DNA of 64,000 nt, from NCBI GenBank assembly GCA_937983105.1, contig CALKAM010000105.1:1-64000 (forward strand), written 5' to 3'. The stretch comes from Planifilum sp021793745 (GTDB lineage Bacteria > Bacillota > Bacilli > Thermoactinomycetales > DSM-44946). Of the stretch, positions 16,493 through 25,852 are shown piece after piece. The position numbers were made by a program, and so were the translations under genes. How positions within the stretch are numbered: the stretch's first letter is position 1; each line of letters starts with the position of its first letter. The notes under the pieces are model-generated. The model was not told the DNA's origin, did not search any database, and saw only the letters and a program-made list of their open reading frames with translations.

Positions 16493-18097
16493 GTGGAGAA
16501 CACAAAATGCGATTGCGGACACAACAACCCCGTCGGAACGGTTTTGTGCGAGTCCTGCGGTAAACCCCTCGTGGAAGAGATGGACAATCAAAAACAGACC
16601 CTGGACATGCGCTACGAGGGGGCGGCTCGGCGGTCCCAGACGCGGAATCGCGCGCTGATCGACAAGGTTTGGAATTTCTTTTCCTCGGTCAAGGTGGCGG
16701 TAATCCTTATCCTCATTACCTTGGCGGTATCCATCTTAGGGACGATTCTTCCCCAGGAGCAGTACATCCCTTCCGCCCAGCCCGAGGTGTATTATCCGCA
16801 GCAATACGGAGTGGTGGGGGAGATCTATTATAAGCTGGGCTTGTCCGATCTGTATTCCTCCTGGCCCTTTCGCCTGCTGATCGCCATGATCGGTGTTTCC
16901 CTGGTGGTGTGCAGCCTGGATCGGGTGCTACCCCTGTACCGGGCTCTGAAGAATCAACGGGTGACGAAGGATCCCGTCTTTCTCACACGTCAGCGGATTC
17001 ACGCCCAGCAGGAGATGACGGAGCAGGAAGGGATTGCCCTGATGGACCGGCTGGCGGAAGGGCTTTCCCGGAAGCGATACCATGTTCGCCGGGAGGGATC
17101 GGCCCTCCTCGCGGAAAAGGGACGGTTCAGCCGCTGGGGACCCTACATCAACCACGTCGGACTGATCATCTTGTTGCTCGGGATCCTGCTGCTCAGGGTT
17201 CCGGGTTTCTACCTGAACGAGTTTGTGTTCGTTCGGGAAGGGGAAACCAAGCCGGTTCCCCGGACCCCCTACTATGTCAAAAATGAAGCGGCATCCGTGG
17301 TGTTCTACGATCCGGAGGAGCTGCCTCCGGATATGGCTGAAAGCGGACAGTCCGTCATTAAACAGTATGAGACAAAGGCGGTGTTATTCACCAAGGATCC
17401 TGAGACCGGTGAATTGGAGCCGGTGCACCGCCAGACGATTCGGGTAAACCATCCGCTCCAGTATCAAGGCGTTGAGCTTTTCCAATCCGACTTTCAAACC
17501 AAATTGAAGGGATTGGATTTAGCGGTCCGGGACAAGAAGACAGGGAAAACTATCGGAAGCTTTACGGTGGATCTCGAGAATCCCAAATTCCGAGAGCCCT
17601 ACCGGCTTTCCGGAGGCGTCGAAGTGCGCATTTTGGAGTATTTTCCGGATTTTGCGATGGAAGAGAACCGCCCGATCACCCTTTCGGAGGAGCCCAACCG
17701 GCCGGCTTTTGTGTTTGAGGTGAAAACGCCCGAGCTGAAGGAGCCGGAAAAATCCTGGGTGATCGCCGGTACCAACATGGACGAGGTTCAAAAGGATAAC
17801 CGGTACGAAATGAAGCTGTCAAAGATACAAACCGTCAACCAGTCGGGATTGATCGTTCGCCAGCAGAAGGGAACGCCGATTATCTTTTCCGGCGCGATGA
17901 TCTTTGTGATCGGTCTGGTCATCGGTTTCTACTGGCAGCACCGCAGGGTTTGGATTCGTTGGAAGGAGGGCATCTTGTATCTAGGTGCCCATACCAACAA
18001 GAACTGGTTCGGGTTCAGGCGAGAACTGGAGCAGGCCGCAGAGGGGACGGATCTTCGGCTTGTTTTTCCGACCAGCGGTAGGAGGGAAAACGGATGA
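16493..18097 (+). CDS. resB: Cytochrome c biogenesis protein ResB
   Basis: Membrane component of the system II (Ccs) machinery which, with ResC, delivers heme and attaches it to apocytochrome c outside the membrane. The 534-residue protein has three N-terminal helices, a large extracytoplasmic domain (about 270-455) and a C-terminal helix ending GFYWQHRRVWI. The first 26 residues form a zinc-ribbon-like segment with Cys6, Cys8, Cys19 and Cys22. That segment and the upstream GGGGG support the GTG at 16493. No resA thiol-disulfide gene precedes it, unlike B. subtilis. Confidence 0.9.
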   Translation: MENTKCDCGHNNPVGTVLCESCGKPLVEEMDNQKQTLDMRYEGAARRSQTRNRALIDKVWNFFSSVKVAVILILITLAVSILGTILPQEQYIPSAQPEVYYPQQYGVVGEIYYKLGLSDLYSSWPFRLLIAMIGVSLVVCSLDRVLPLYRALKNQRVTKDPVFLTRQRIHAQQEMTEQEGIALMDRLAEGLSRKRYHVRREGSALLAEKGRFSRWGPYINHVGLIILLLGILLLRVPGFYLNEFVFVREGETKPVPRTPYYVKNEAASVVFYDPEELPPDMAESGQSVIKQYETKAVLFTKDPETGELEPVHRQTIRVNHPLQYQGVELFQSDFQTKLKGLDLAVRDKKTGKTIGSFTVDLENPKFREPYRLSGGVEVRILEYFPDFAMEENRPITLSEEPNRPAFVFEVKTPELKEPEKSWVIAGTNMDEVQKDNRYEMKLSKIQTVNQSGLIVRQQKGTPIIFSGAMIFVIGLVIGFYWQHRRVWIRWKEGILYLGAHTNKNWFGFRRELEQAAEGTDLRLVFPTSGRRENG

Positions 18098-19299
18098 ATA
18101 CATGGATGGAGAACTTGCTCCTTCTCACCTTTGTCGCGTATGGGCTGGCCTCCGTCGCCTTTGCTGTTGCGGTCATCGGAAGGAAGCGGAAATCCGGTGA
18201 GGACAATCATGTTCGCCGGTGGGGGAGAGCCGGCATCGTACTGAGCATAATCGGTGCCGCCATCCAGGTGATGTTCATCATCAGCCGCTTTTTCATCGGC
18301 GGCCGTTCCATCGCCAGCAGCATGTTTGAGTTTACTGCGTTTTTGGCCTTTGCCATCGTATTGGCTTTTATCCTGATCTATTATCTTTACCGCACACCCA
18401 CTCTGGGGGCCTTCGTCCTTCCCCTGGCGGTGATTCTGTTGGCTTATGCCTCCGTTTTCCCGAAGGAAGTGCGCCCCCTGATTCCCGCCCTGCAGAGCCA
18501 TTGGCTGCACATCCACGTGACGCTGACGGCCCTCGGGGAAGGAGCCTTTGCGGTCGCTTTCATCGCCGGGTTGATCTATTTGATCCGGGTCGTCGGGAAT
18601 CAGCGGAATTCCACCCATGCCCGCTATTTGGAGTTGACGCTGGTGTTGGTGGTGATGTTCGTCGGCTATATTCTCGTCAGCTTCCTCTTTGCGGGGTTGG
18701 GTTATGAGGCCGCCATCCAGCATCCGTTAAATGGCGAGACCATTCAGCAGGAGTATTCGCTGCCTCCCCTGATCGGGCCGGCAGGGGGGGAAGTGGTGAA
18801 GATGGATCCCTTCTTGGGACTGGAGCGCCCGCTGTTTGAAGCCCCCTCCTGGATGAAGGGGGAGAAGGCGGCGAGCAAAACGAACACGGTCTTCTGGTCA
18901 ATCATCGCCGGTCTCATCCTGTACGGTCTATTTCGGGCATTGGCACGGAAGCGGATCTGCGAATGCCTTCACCCGATGGTGAAAAACCTCGACCCGGAGA
19001 TGGTGGATGAAATCGCCTATCGGGCGATCGCCATCGGCTTTCCGATCTTCACCCTGGGCGGGCTGGTTTTTGCCTCGATCTGGGCCCATTATGCCTGGGG
19101 GCGCTTCTGGGGTTGGGATCCGAAGGAAGTGTGGGCCTTGATTACGTGGTTCTTTTACACGGCCTATCTGCATCTGCGCTTGAACCGGGGCTGGCTCGGT
19201 TTGAAGTCTTCCTGGTTGGCCGTCGGCGGGTTTGTGATTCTCATGTTTAATCTCATCGCAATCAATTTGGTGTTTGCCGGTCTTCATTCTTACGCATAA
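18094..19299 (+). CDS. resC: Cytochrome c biogenesis protein ResC (CcsB/CcsA type)
   Basis: Heme-handling integral membrane protein of 401 residues. The tryptophan-rich WWD signature (WGRFWGWDPKEVWALITW) lies near the C-terminal end, with histidines on flanking helices. It overlaps resB by four bases and forms the heme lyase with it. Its stop is 25 bases before resD. Confidence 0.93.
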   Translation: MNTWMENLLLLTFVAYGLASVAFAVAVIGRKRKSGEDNHVRRWGRAGIVLSIIGAAIQVMFIISRFFIGGRSIASSMFEFTAFLAFAIVLAFILIYYLYRTPTLGAFVLPLAVILLAYASVFPKEVRPLIPALQSHWLHIHVTLTALGEGAFAVAFIAGLIYLIRVVGNQRNSTHARYLELTLVLVVMFVGYILVSFLFAGLGYEAAIQHPLNGETIQQEYSLPPLIGPAGGEVVKMDPFLGLERPLFEAPSWMKGEKAASKTNTVFWSIIAGLILYGLFRALARKRICECLHPMVKNLDPEMVDEIAYRAIAIGFPIFTLGGLVFASIWAHYAWGRFWGWDPKEVWALITWFFYTAYLHLRLNRGWLGLKSSWLAVGGFVILMFNLIAINLVFAGLHSYA

Positions 19300-19324
19300 A
19301 GGACCATTACCGTGAGGTGAGACC

Positions 19325-20041
19325 ATGGACAGGGAAAAACGGATCCTGGTTGTCGACGATGAGGATCGAATCCGCAGGCTGCTTCGCTTGTATCTCGAGC
19401 GGGAAGGGTTTCAAATCGATGAGGCGGAGGATGGAGAGAAGGCTTTGAGAATGGCCCTTTCCCAGAGCTATGATTTGATCATTCTCGATTTGATGCTCCC
19501 AGGAATGGACGGTTTGGATGTATGCCGGGAGATCCGCAGCAAGAAGGCTACGCCGATCATTATGCTGACGGCCCGGGGAGAAGAGGTGAACCGGGTGGAA
19601 GGGTTTGAGGTGGGCACCGATGATTACGTGGTGAAACCCTTCAGCCCCCGGGAGCTGGTCCATCGGGTCAAGGCGGTTTTGCGTCGCTCCTCGGCGACGG
19701 CCTTTTTGACGACCGATACGGAGACCCGAAATGTGATTGTCTTTCCCAACTTGACGATCGATCACGATGCCCACGAGGTGCGGGCCGACGGGAAAACCGT
19801 GGCGCTGACGCCGAAGGAGTATGAGCTGCTCCATTATCTGGCCCGTTCGCCGTCCAAGGTGTTTACCCGGGAAGAGCTGCTCAGGGATGTGTGGCAGTAC
19901 GAGTTTTTTGGCGATCTTCGCACCGTCGACACCCATATCAAGCGGCTCCGGGAGAAACTGAACAAGGCTTCTCCGGCGGCGGCGGCGATGATCACCACCG
20001 TCTGGGGTGTAGGCTACAAGCTTGAGGTGCCGAAGGAGTGA
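19325..20041 (+). CDS. resD: DNA-binding response regulator ResD
   Basis: OmpR/PhoB-type regulator (238 residues) controlling respiration and anaerobic genes in B. subtilis. The receiver domain has the acidic pocket VVDDED, phosphoacceptor Asp55 (LIILDLMLPG), Thr82 and Lys104 (VVKPFSPRE). The C-terminal winged helix includes LTPKEYELLHYLARSP and RTVDTHIKRLREKL. It overlaps the kinase gene resE. Confidence 0.94.
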   Translation: MDREKRILVVDDEDRIRRLLRLYLEREGFQIDEAEDGEKALRMALSQSYDLIILDLMLPGMDGLDVCREIRSKKATPIIMLTARGEEVNRVEGFEVGTDDYVVKPFSPRELVHRVKAVLRRSSATAFLTTDTETRNVIVFPNLTIDHDAHEVRADGKTVALTPKEYELLHYLARSPSKVFTREELLRDVWQYEFFGDLRTVDTHIKRLREKLNKASPAAAAMITTVWGVGYKLEVPKE

Positions 20042-21828
20042 TTTGGCGCAGCGTCGTCGGCAAACTGTGGCTGACGATTATCGGTCTGGTTACGCTGGTC
20101 CTGATGCTCCTCAGCCTGATTCTCAGCGAACAGCTGGAGAAAACGGTGAATCAGGGAGAACAGAAGTACCTCCTCAATCTGGCTCGACACATCCAGGAGT
20201 CCCTTGAGGACGAGGCGAAGCCGGATTCGGAATACGTGTCCACCCTTTTGCGGGTTACCGAGCTGTTCGACGTGCATTCGATCATCCTCGGTCCGGATAA
20301 ATCCGCCCGCTCCTTGAACGGTTCGCCGGGGTCCCCGGAGATCCCCTGGCAGGCGATTTTGAAGGAGACGGAAATTGAGCGGGTGTACCAGGGGAAAGAA
20401 GTGGTGCTGAGGGGACGGGTGCAGGTGGGGGGAAAGGAGGAGGCCTTTCCCCTTTTTAAGGACGAGATCCTGTTGGTGGCGGTCCCGTTGAAGTCGGACG
20501 GCGACGTGACTGGTGCCGTCGTCCTTTATCGGGAGCACGATCACTTGACGGAGACGGACATCAAGCGGTGGATCGTCTACTCCGCTTTGATCAGCATTTT
20601 TTTGACAACCATCTTTGCCTTCTTCCTTTCCACCCGCATCACCCAGCCCCTCATCCAGATGAAACGGGCGGCGGAGAAGATGGCCCAGGGTCATTTTTCC
20701 ATCCGGCTTCCCATTCGGCAGCACGAGCGGGATGAGATCGGCGATCTGGCCATCAGTTTTAACCGGATGGCGGAGCAGCTCCACGAGTCGGTGGAGGCGT
20801 TGTCCCACGAAAAGGAGCAGCTGGCCAGCATCCTGCGCAGCATGGTGGACGGGGTGATCACGATGGACGCCGAGGGAAACATCATCGTGGTCAACCCCCC
20901 GGCGGAGCGCTTGCTGGCCTCCTGGTCCGACGAGGAGGAAAATGGCAGTCTGCCGACTCCCCTCCGGGAGATTTTTCAGACGGTGGTGAAGGACGAGAGG
21001 GATTACTCGGCAGATATCACCCTCCACGGACGCACCTGGGCCGTGGTGATGGCTCCCCTGTACGCGGGAAATCAGGTGAGGGGAGCGGTGGCCGTTCTCC
21101 GGGATGTGACGGAGGAACGGCGGCTGGATAAGCTGCGGAAGGATTTCGTGGCCAATGTCTCCCATGAGTTGCGAACCCCCCTCTCCATGCTGCAGGGGTA
21201 CAGCGAAGCGCTGCTGGATGACATTGCCCAGTCCCCTGAAATGAGGGAGGAGCTGGCCCGGGTGATTCACGACGAATCCCTGCGGATGGGTCGGCTGGTG
21301 AGGGATTTGCTGGATCTGGCCCGGATGGAGTCGGGACACATTGCCATCGAACGGATGCAGGTGAGTGTTCCGGAGCTGATCGAGCGGGTGGTCCGCAAGT
21401 TTCAGGGGATCGCCCAGGAACAGCAGGTGAGCCTGAAGTGGGAGGTCCAGCCCGATTTGCCGAAGGTTTATTGGGATGAAGATAAAGTGGAGCAAGTGTT
21501 GACCAATCTGGTGGACAATGCGATCCGACACACTCCCGAAGGCGGGGAGGTGTGGCTCGGGGCATCCCCCAGCAATGGCGGGAAAGTTTCCCTGACGGTG
21601 CGGGATACGGGAAGCGGTATCCCCGAAGAGGATCTCCCCTTTATCTTCGAGCGCTTTTACAAGGCGGACAAGGCGCGGACCCGAGGACAGTCGGGAACCG
21701 GGTTGGGACTGGCGATCGTCAAACACATGGTGGAAGCCCACGGCGGAACGGTTTCGGTGGATAGCCGACTCGGGGAGGGCACCACATTTACGGTGAAACT
21801 GCCCGTGGGCGAAGACCAGGGGAAATAG
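20038..21828 (+). CDS. resE: Sensor histidine kinase ResE
   Basis: Membrane kinase (596 residues) for ResD. Order: N-terminal helix, extracytoplasmic sensor (about 35-175), second helix (about 180-200), HAMP, PAS (about 260-370), HisKA with His376 in NVSHELRTPLSML, and HATPase_c with DNAIRHTPEGG, DTGSGIPEEDLPFIFERFY and TGLGLAIVK. The start is a GTG overlapping the resD stop (GTGA). Terminators follow. Confidence 0.94.
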   Translation: MIWRSVVGKLWLTIIGLVTLVLMLLSLILSEQLEKTVNQGEQKYLLNLARHIQESLEDEAKPDSEYVSTLLRVTELFDVHSIILGPDKSARSLNGSPGSPEIPWQAILKETEIERVYQGKEVVLRGRVQVGGKEEAFPLFKDEILLVAVPLKSDGDVTGAVVLYREHDHLTETDIKRWIVYSALISIFLTTIFAFFLSTRITQPLIQMKRAAEKMAQGHFSIRLPIRQHERDEIGDLAISFNRMAEQLHESVEALSHEKEQLASILRSMVDGVITMDAEGNIIVVNPPAERLLASWSDEEENGSLPTPLREIFQTVVKDERDYSADITLHGRTWAVVMAPLYAGNQVRGAVAVLRDVTEERRLDKLRKDFVANVSHELRTPLSMLQGYSEALLDDIAQSPEMREELARVIHDESLRMGRLVRDLLDLARMESGHIAIERMQVSVPELIERVVRKFQGIAQEQQVSLKWEVQPDLPKVYWDEDKVEQVLTNLVDNAIRHTPEGGEVWLGASPSNGGKVSLTVRDTGSGIPEEDLPFIFERFYKADKARTRGQSGTGLGLAIVKHMVEAHGGTVSVDSRLGEGTTFTVKLPVGEDQGK

Positions 21829-21858
21829 AAAAGGGCCTCGCAGGAGGCCCTTGATTTA
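21829..21858 (+). terminator. Intrinsic terminator after resE
   Basis: AAGGGCCTC (21831-21839) pairs with GAGGCCCTT (21844-21852) over a short loop, flanked by A-rich sequence upstream and TTGATTTA downstream. It starts right at the resE stop. Confidence 0.75.
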
Positions 21859-21860
21859 TG

Positions 21861-21976
21861 GACAGACCGGGAGGATGCTTTTCGCCGGGTGCCTAGCCAC
21901 CCGCGGAGCCCGGCGGAAAGTCGCCTCCCGCGATTCCTCGGTGTCGGGTTCATGGAAGGGCCGGAAGGCCCTTTTC
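21861..21976. other. Structured intergenic element between resE and SDR
   Basis: Between the convergent resE and SDR genes lies a compact nested structure. Outer stem CGGGAGG (21868-21874) pairs with CCTCCCG (21924-21930). Inner stem CGCCGGG (21883-21889) pairs with CCCGGCG (21909-21915). An alternative GGGTG/CACCC pairing sits in its loop (21887-21891 with 21898-21902). A terminator-like hairpin, AAGGGCC/AGGCCCTT plus TTTCGGTTTTT, follows (about 21956-21983). I do not recognise a known riboswitch or RNA family. Both strands fold, so its direction is uncertain. Confidence 0.4.
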
Positions 21977-21988
21977 GGTTTTTCAAAG

Positions 21989-22687
21989 TTATTTCTGCAT
22001 TTCCGGCGGAACCTGCGGCCGCATGATGATTTGGTTGTAGATGACCCCGGCAGGAGCCGAAACCATTTGCCAGACGGTCTCCGCCACTTGTTCGGGTTTG
22101 AGGGCGTAGGGTTTCGCCGCGCCGAACTCCGTCAAAATCGATCCGGGGCAGAGGGTGCAGACCTTTACTTCATGGGGCTTCAGTTCCTGGGTCAAAACAT
22201 CCGACAGGGCCATCAACCCGAATTTGGAAGCGCAATAGCCTCCGCCGCCGGGAAAGGTGACGGTACCGGCCACGCTGGAAATGTTGACGATGTGCCCTTT
22301 CTGCCGGATGAGATGGGGGATGGCATATTTGCAGGCCAGGAAGGCGCCCTTCAGATTGACGGCCATCATTTCGTCCCAATCCTCTTCGGACAGTTCGTGG
22401 ACCTTGCCGAAACGGCCCAGTCCGGCGTTGTTCACCAAAATGTCAATGCGGCCGAAGTGTTCGAGGGCCGTGTCGATCACACGCTTCACTTGCTGGCTTT
22501 GGGTGACGTCGCAGGGAACGGGGAGGATGCGGTCGGGATCCGATTCGGCCACCTGTCTCAGTTTGTCTTCGGTGCGGGCACAGGCGACCACCCGGATTCC
22601 CTCACGGGCGAAGCGGCGGGCGATCGCCGCCCCCAATCCCTTGCTGGCTCCCGTTACGACAGCTACCCGTTCGTCCGTTGCGCTCAT
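21989..22687 (-). CDS. Short-chain dehydrogenase/reductase
   Basis: NAD(P)-dependent oxidoreductase of 232 residues in the classical SDR family, close to 3-oxoacyl-ACP reductase-like proteins. It has the cofactor motif TGASKGLG, NNAGLG, the catalytic serine in NISSVAG and the YxxxK pair in GGYCASKFG. The start is an ATG with AAAGGGAGGG upstream. It lies 104 bases downstream of serA on the same strand without a clear terminator between, so it may be a distal operon member. Its substrate cannot be read from the sequence. Confidence 0.85.
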   Translation of the reverse strand: MSATDERVAVVTGASKGLGAAIARRFAREGIRVVACARTEDKLRQVAESDPDRILPVPCDVTQSQQVKRVIDTALEHFGRIDILVNNAGLGRFGKVHELSEEDWDEMMAVNLKGAFLACKYAIPHLIRQKGHIVNISSVAGTVTFPGGGGYCASKFGLMALSDVLTQELKPHEVKVCTLCPGSILTEFGAAKPYALKPEQVAETVWQMVSAPAGVIYNQIIMRPQVPPEMQK

Positions 22688-22791
22688 CTAGACCCTCCCT
22701 TTCCGTTGAACCTTGCACCAGGATCTTATCACGAGGGAAGGCTTTCGTCCAGCTGCGGACGCTCCCCTCCTGGCGCTTAAGCCGCGCGCCG

Positions 22792-24372
22792 TTATAGATC
22801 GATCTCTTTGACGGTTTCGATATCCCCCAGTTGAGCCAGGCTTTGGCGAACTGCCGGCGGAACCGGTTTGTCGACCGACAGCATCATGATCGCCTGGCCA
22901 CCCACATCCCGACGCCCCACTTGCATGGTGGCGATATTGATATCGTGTTTCCCCAACAGGGTTCCTACCCGTCCGATGGCTCCGGGTTGGTCCCGGTGTT
23001 GAATCAAAAGCAGATGCCCCCGGGGGAGAACATCGACGGGATAGCCGTCGATGTTGACTATGCGGGCCCCCAACCCGTTCAACAGGGTGCCGGCGACGGT
23101 GCGCCGCTGGCGGTCGGTGACGACTTCGACGGTGATCAGGTTGGTGAAGCCCCGAAGGTCGGAGACTTTCTGTTCCGTCACCCGGATTCCCCGTTCCTTG
23201 GCTAGAAGGGTGGCGTTGACATCGTTGACATCGGACAGATAGGTGGAAAGGGCCCCCTTGAGGATGGTTCGGGTCAATGGGGACGTGTCGAAGTCGGTCA
23301 ATTCCCCGGAATAGGTGACGGTGACGGAGTCGAGGGCTCCCTGGGCGGCCTGCAGGGCAAACCGCCCCAGATTTTCCGCCAGGGATTGATAGGGTCTCAG
23401 TTTTTCCTGCAACTCCGGCGGAATCGAAGGCAGATTGACCGCATTTTTGAAGGGTTCGCCCCGCAGAATGTGGAGCACCTCCACACATACGTCGACGGCG
23501 ACGTGCTCCTGGGCTTCCCGGGTGGAGGCGCCCAGATGGGGAGTGGCGATCACTTGGGGCAGTTGAAGGAGCGGATGATCCCCCGGAGGTTCCGTTTCAA
23601 AGACGTCGATGGCGGCGCCGGCCACCTTGCCGGTTTGGATCGCCTCCAAGAGGGCTTCTTCATCGATGATGCCACCCCGGGCGCAATTCAAGATTCGGAC
23701 ACCCGGCTTCATTCGCGCAAAGGCTTGTCTGTCGAGCAGATGTCGCGTCTCCCGGGTGAGGGGTGTATGGACGGTGATGAAATCGGAGGTTTGAATCACT
23801 TCATCCAGGGTGGCCTGCCGAATCCCGATTTTTTCAGCCCGGTTCCGGGTCAGGTAAGGATCGTAGGCGATCACCTCCATATGGAAGGCCTTGGCCCGCT
23901 TGGCCACCTCTGCGCCAATTCTGCCCAGGCCGATGATGCCCAGGGTTTTATCCCTGAGCTCGACGCCGACAAAGCGCTTGCGATCCCACTCCCCCCGGAG
24001 GAGGGACCGGTAGGCCTGGGGAATGTTCCGGGCGAGGGCGATCAGCATGGCGAAGGTGTGTTCCGCGGTGGAAATGGTGTTTCCGTCCGGCGCATTGATG
24101 ACGATAATCCCCCTGCCGGTGGCGGCATGGACGTCAATATTGTCCACCCCCACGCCGGCCCGAGCGATCACCTTCAGCCGTTTGGCGGCTCTGATCACCT
24201 CCGGGGTGACCTGGGTCTGGCTGCGAACCAACAGGGCATCGGCATCTTCGATTTCCCGAAGCAGTTCTTCCGTCGACAGATCCGTTTTTTCCACGATTTG
24301 GACATCGTCGGCGCGACGAAGGATTTCAGTGCCCTGGGGGCTCAGGGGATCGGTGATCAGCACTTTAAACAC
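22792..24372 (-). CDS. serA: D-3-phosphoglycerate dehydrogenase
   Basis: First enzyme of serine synthesis: 3-phosphoglycerate to 3-phosphohydroxypyruvate. The 526-residue protein is the long type: catalytic and NAD domains (TLGIIGLGRIGAEVAKRAKAF; VRSQTQVTPEVIRAAKRLKVIARAGVGVDNID region; ATPHLGASTREAQ), an intervening ASB domain (about 320-450), and a C-terminal ACT domain (LLLIQHRDQPGAIGRVGTLL). The GTG start with GAGGAGGTG overlaps the end of the aminotransferase gene, so the two are one T-box-controlled operon. Confidence 0.96.
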   Translation of the reverse strand: MFKVLITDPLSPQGTEILRRADDVQIVEKTDLSTEELLREIEDADALLVRSQTQVTPEVIRAAKRLKVIARAGVGVDNIDVHAATGRGIIVINAPDGNTISTAEHTFAMLIALARNIPQAYRSLLRGEWDRKRFVGVELRDKTLGIIGLGRIGAEVAKRAKAFHMEVIAYDPYLTRNRAEKIGIRQATLDEVIQTSDFITVHTPLTRETRHLLDRQAFARMKPGVRILNCARGGIIDEEALLEAIQTGKVAGAAIDVFETEPPGDHPLLQLPQVIATPHLGASTREAQEHVAVDVCVEVLHILRGEPFKNAVNLPSIPPELQEKLRPYQSLAENLGRFALQAAQGALDSVTVTYSGELTDFDTSPLTRTILKGALSTYLSDVNDVNATLLAKERGIRVTEQKVSDLRGFTNLITVEVVTDRQRRTVAGTLLNGLGARIVNIDGYPVDVLPRGHLLLIQHRDQPGAIGRVGTLLGKHDINIATMQVGRRDVGGQAIMMLSVDKPVPPAVRQSLAQLGDIETVKEIDL

Positions 24373-25516
24373 GGCTCCACACCTCCTCTGCGGCTCCGAC
24401 GGCGGCGCCCCATTGGACGGGTATCCCCAGGCGGTGCAGGGCGGTTTCCGTGGCGGATAGAAGCGTTAAGATGTCCAGCGGATCGCAGTAGCCCATGTGG
24501 CCGATCCGGAAGATTTTTCCCTTTAGGTATTGCTGCCCGCTTGCGACGATCACGCCGAGCCGGTGCAGCTCCTGCTGCAGGGCGGAAACATCCAGGTCAT
24601 CCCCGCCCCGAACGGCGGTCACCGTGGGGGAGGCGACGGCGTCTTCCGTGAGCAGCGGAAGTCCCAGGGCCCGGATCCCGGCGCGGGTCATCTCCATCAA
24701 CAGGCGATGGCGGGCGAAGATGTTTTCCAGCCCTTCTTCTTCGATCATATCGAGGACCGCTTCCAGCCCGAACAGGTGGGCGATGCCCGGAGTGTAGGGG
24801 GTGGTCTCTTTCTGCAGCTGTTCCCGATAAGTCCGAAGATCCAGGTAGAACCGGGGTCCCTCCGTCTGCCGGATGACCTCCCAGGCCCGGGAGCTGACGG
24901 CGACGAAGGCCATGCCGGGAGGGAGCATCAAGGCCTTTTGCGATCCGGTGACGAGGATGTCGATCCCCCATTCGTCCATGGCGCAGGGGACTCCCCCCAA
25001 ACTGCTGACGCCGTCGACGATGATCAGGGCGTCGGTACGATCCCGGATCACGCTTGCCAGGTCTCGGATGGGATTGAGCACACCGGTGGATGTTTCGCAA
25101 TGGGTCAGGAAAACGGCCTTCACCTGGGGGCGATCGGCGAGGAAGCGGGAAAGCCGGTCGGGGGAGCAGGCTTCTCCCCAGGGAATGTCCAGGCGGTGTA
25201 CCCGGGCTCCGAAGCGGTCGGCGATTTGAGCAAAGCGATCGCCGAAGGCGCCGGTCACCACCACCGCCACTTCTTCCTCGGGGGCTACGGCATTGGAGAC
25301 GGCGGCCTCCAGGGCGGAAGTGCCGCTGCCGGTGATGATCAGGATATCTTCCCGTGTTCCAAACACCTTGCGGAGTCTTCGGCTTCCGTCCAATACGAGC
25401 CGGCTGCATTCGGCGCTGCGGTGGCCGATCATCGGTCGGTTCATGGCGTGCTGAACCCGGGGCGGTACGGGTGTCGGACCAGGGATGCGCAGATGGAATT
25501 TTTCATCCAATCGCAT
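24365..25516 (-). CDS. Class V aminotransferase (likely serine-pathway)
   Basis: PLP aminotransferase of 383 residues, alanine-glyoxylate/serine-pyruvate type. Visible are IPGPTPVPP at the N-terminus, the phosphate-cup GSGTSALEAAV, the PLP-ring aspartate in IIVDGVSSLGG and the Schiff-base Lys194 in GSQKALMLPPG. The ATG at 25516 follows GGGGAGGGAG. It is the first gene after a T-box leader and overlaps serA by eight bases. From that context I infer a phosphoserine aminotransferase role; no classical serC is present in the window. Confidence 0.85.
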   Translation of the reverse strand: MRLDEKFHLRIPGPTPVPPRVQHAMNRPMIGHRSAECSRLVLDGSRRLRKVFGTREDILIITGSGTSALEAAVSNAVAPEEEVAVVVTGAFGDRFAQIADRFGARVHRLDIPWGEACSPDRLSRFLADRPQVKAVFLTHCETSTGVLNPIRDLASVIRDRTDALIIVDGVSSLGGVPCAMDEWGIDILVTGSQKALMLPPGMAFVAVSSRAWEVIRQTEGPRFYLDLRTYREQLQKETTPYTPGIAHLFGLEAVLDMIEEEGLENIFARHRLLMEMTRAGIRALGLPLLTEDAVASPTVTAVRGGDDLDVSALQQELHRLGVIVASGQQYLKGKIFRIGHMGYCDPLDILTLLSATETALHRLGIPVQWGAAVGAAEEVWSRV

Positions 25517-25548
25517 TGTTTCTCTCCCTCCCCAGTAGATTTTTATAG

Positions 25549-25852
25549 CAAAAGACCTCTCATCGCACACCTGCCGCGGGGCAGGTGAGGGACGAGAGGT
25601 CTCGTGGTGCCACCCTCAATTTGTCGCAGACTCGCGTCGGCGACCTCGGCGGGTCGATGACCCTGGGAGATAACGGTCCCACCGATTCGATTTACTTCAC
25701 CTCCGGTGAAGGAGGGGTTCAATCGAACACTCCGGAGTGCTCCGCATCAGTCGAACCACCGGTTTCCACCGACCACCGGCTCTCTGAGGGTCCGGTCTGA
25801 TACTTGGCTCCATCATCGCTTTTACGGTTTGCTCGGCTAAAGTTTGATATTT
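25549..25852 (-). promoter_or_regulatory. T-box leader of the aminotransferase-serA operon
   Basis: Read on the minus strand, the leader has a stem I region with AGAGAGCCGGTGG, the T-box sequence AGGGTGGCACCACGAG (complement of about 25601-25616), and a terminator AGACCTCTC/GAGAGGTCT followed by TTTTG ending near 25549. Uncharged tRNA should stabilise the antiterminator and turn the operon on. A TCC (serine) triplet at about 25734-25736 in the distal half of stem I is a candidate specifier, consistent with the genes, but I could not prove the specifier loop by eye. Confidence 0.9.

Noticed and set aside
20014..21741. A 575-codon open frame on the minus strand
   Set aside because: It lies wholly opposite resE, has no ribosome site or recognisable domain and shows the biased composition of an antisense shadow in G+C-rich DNA.
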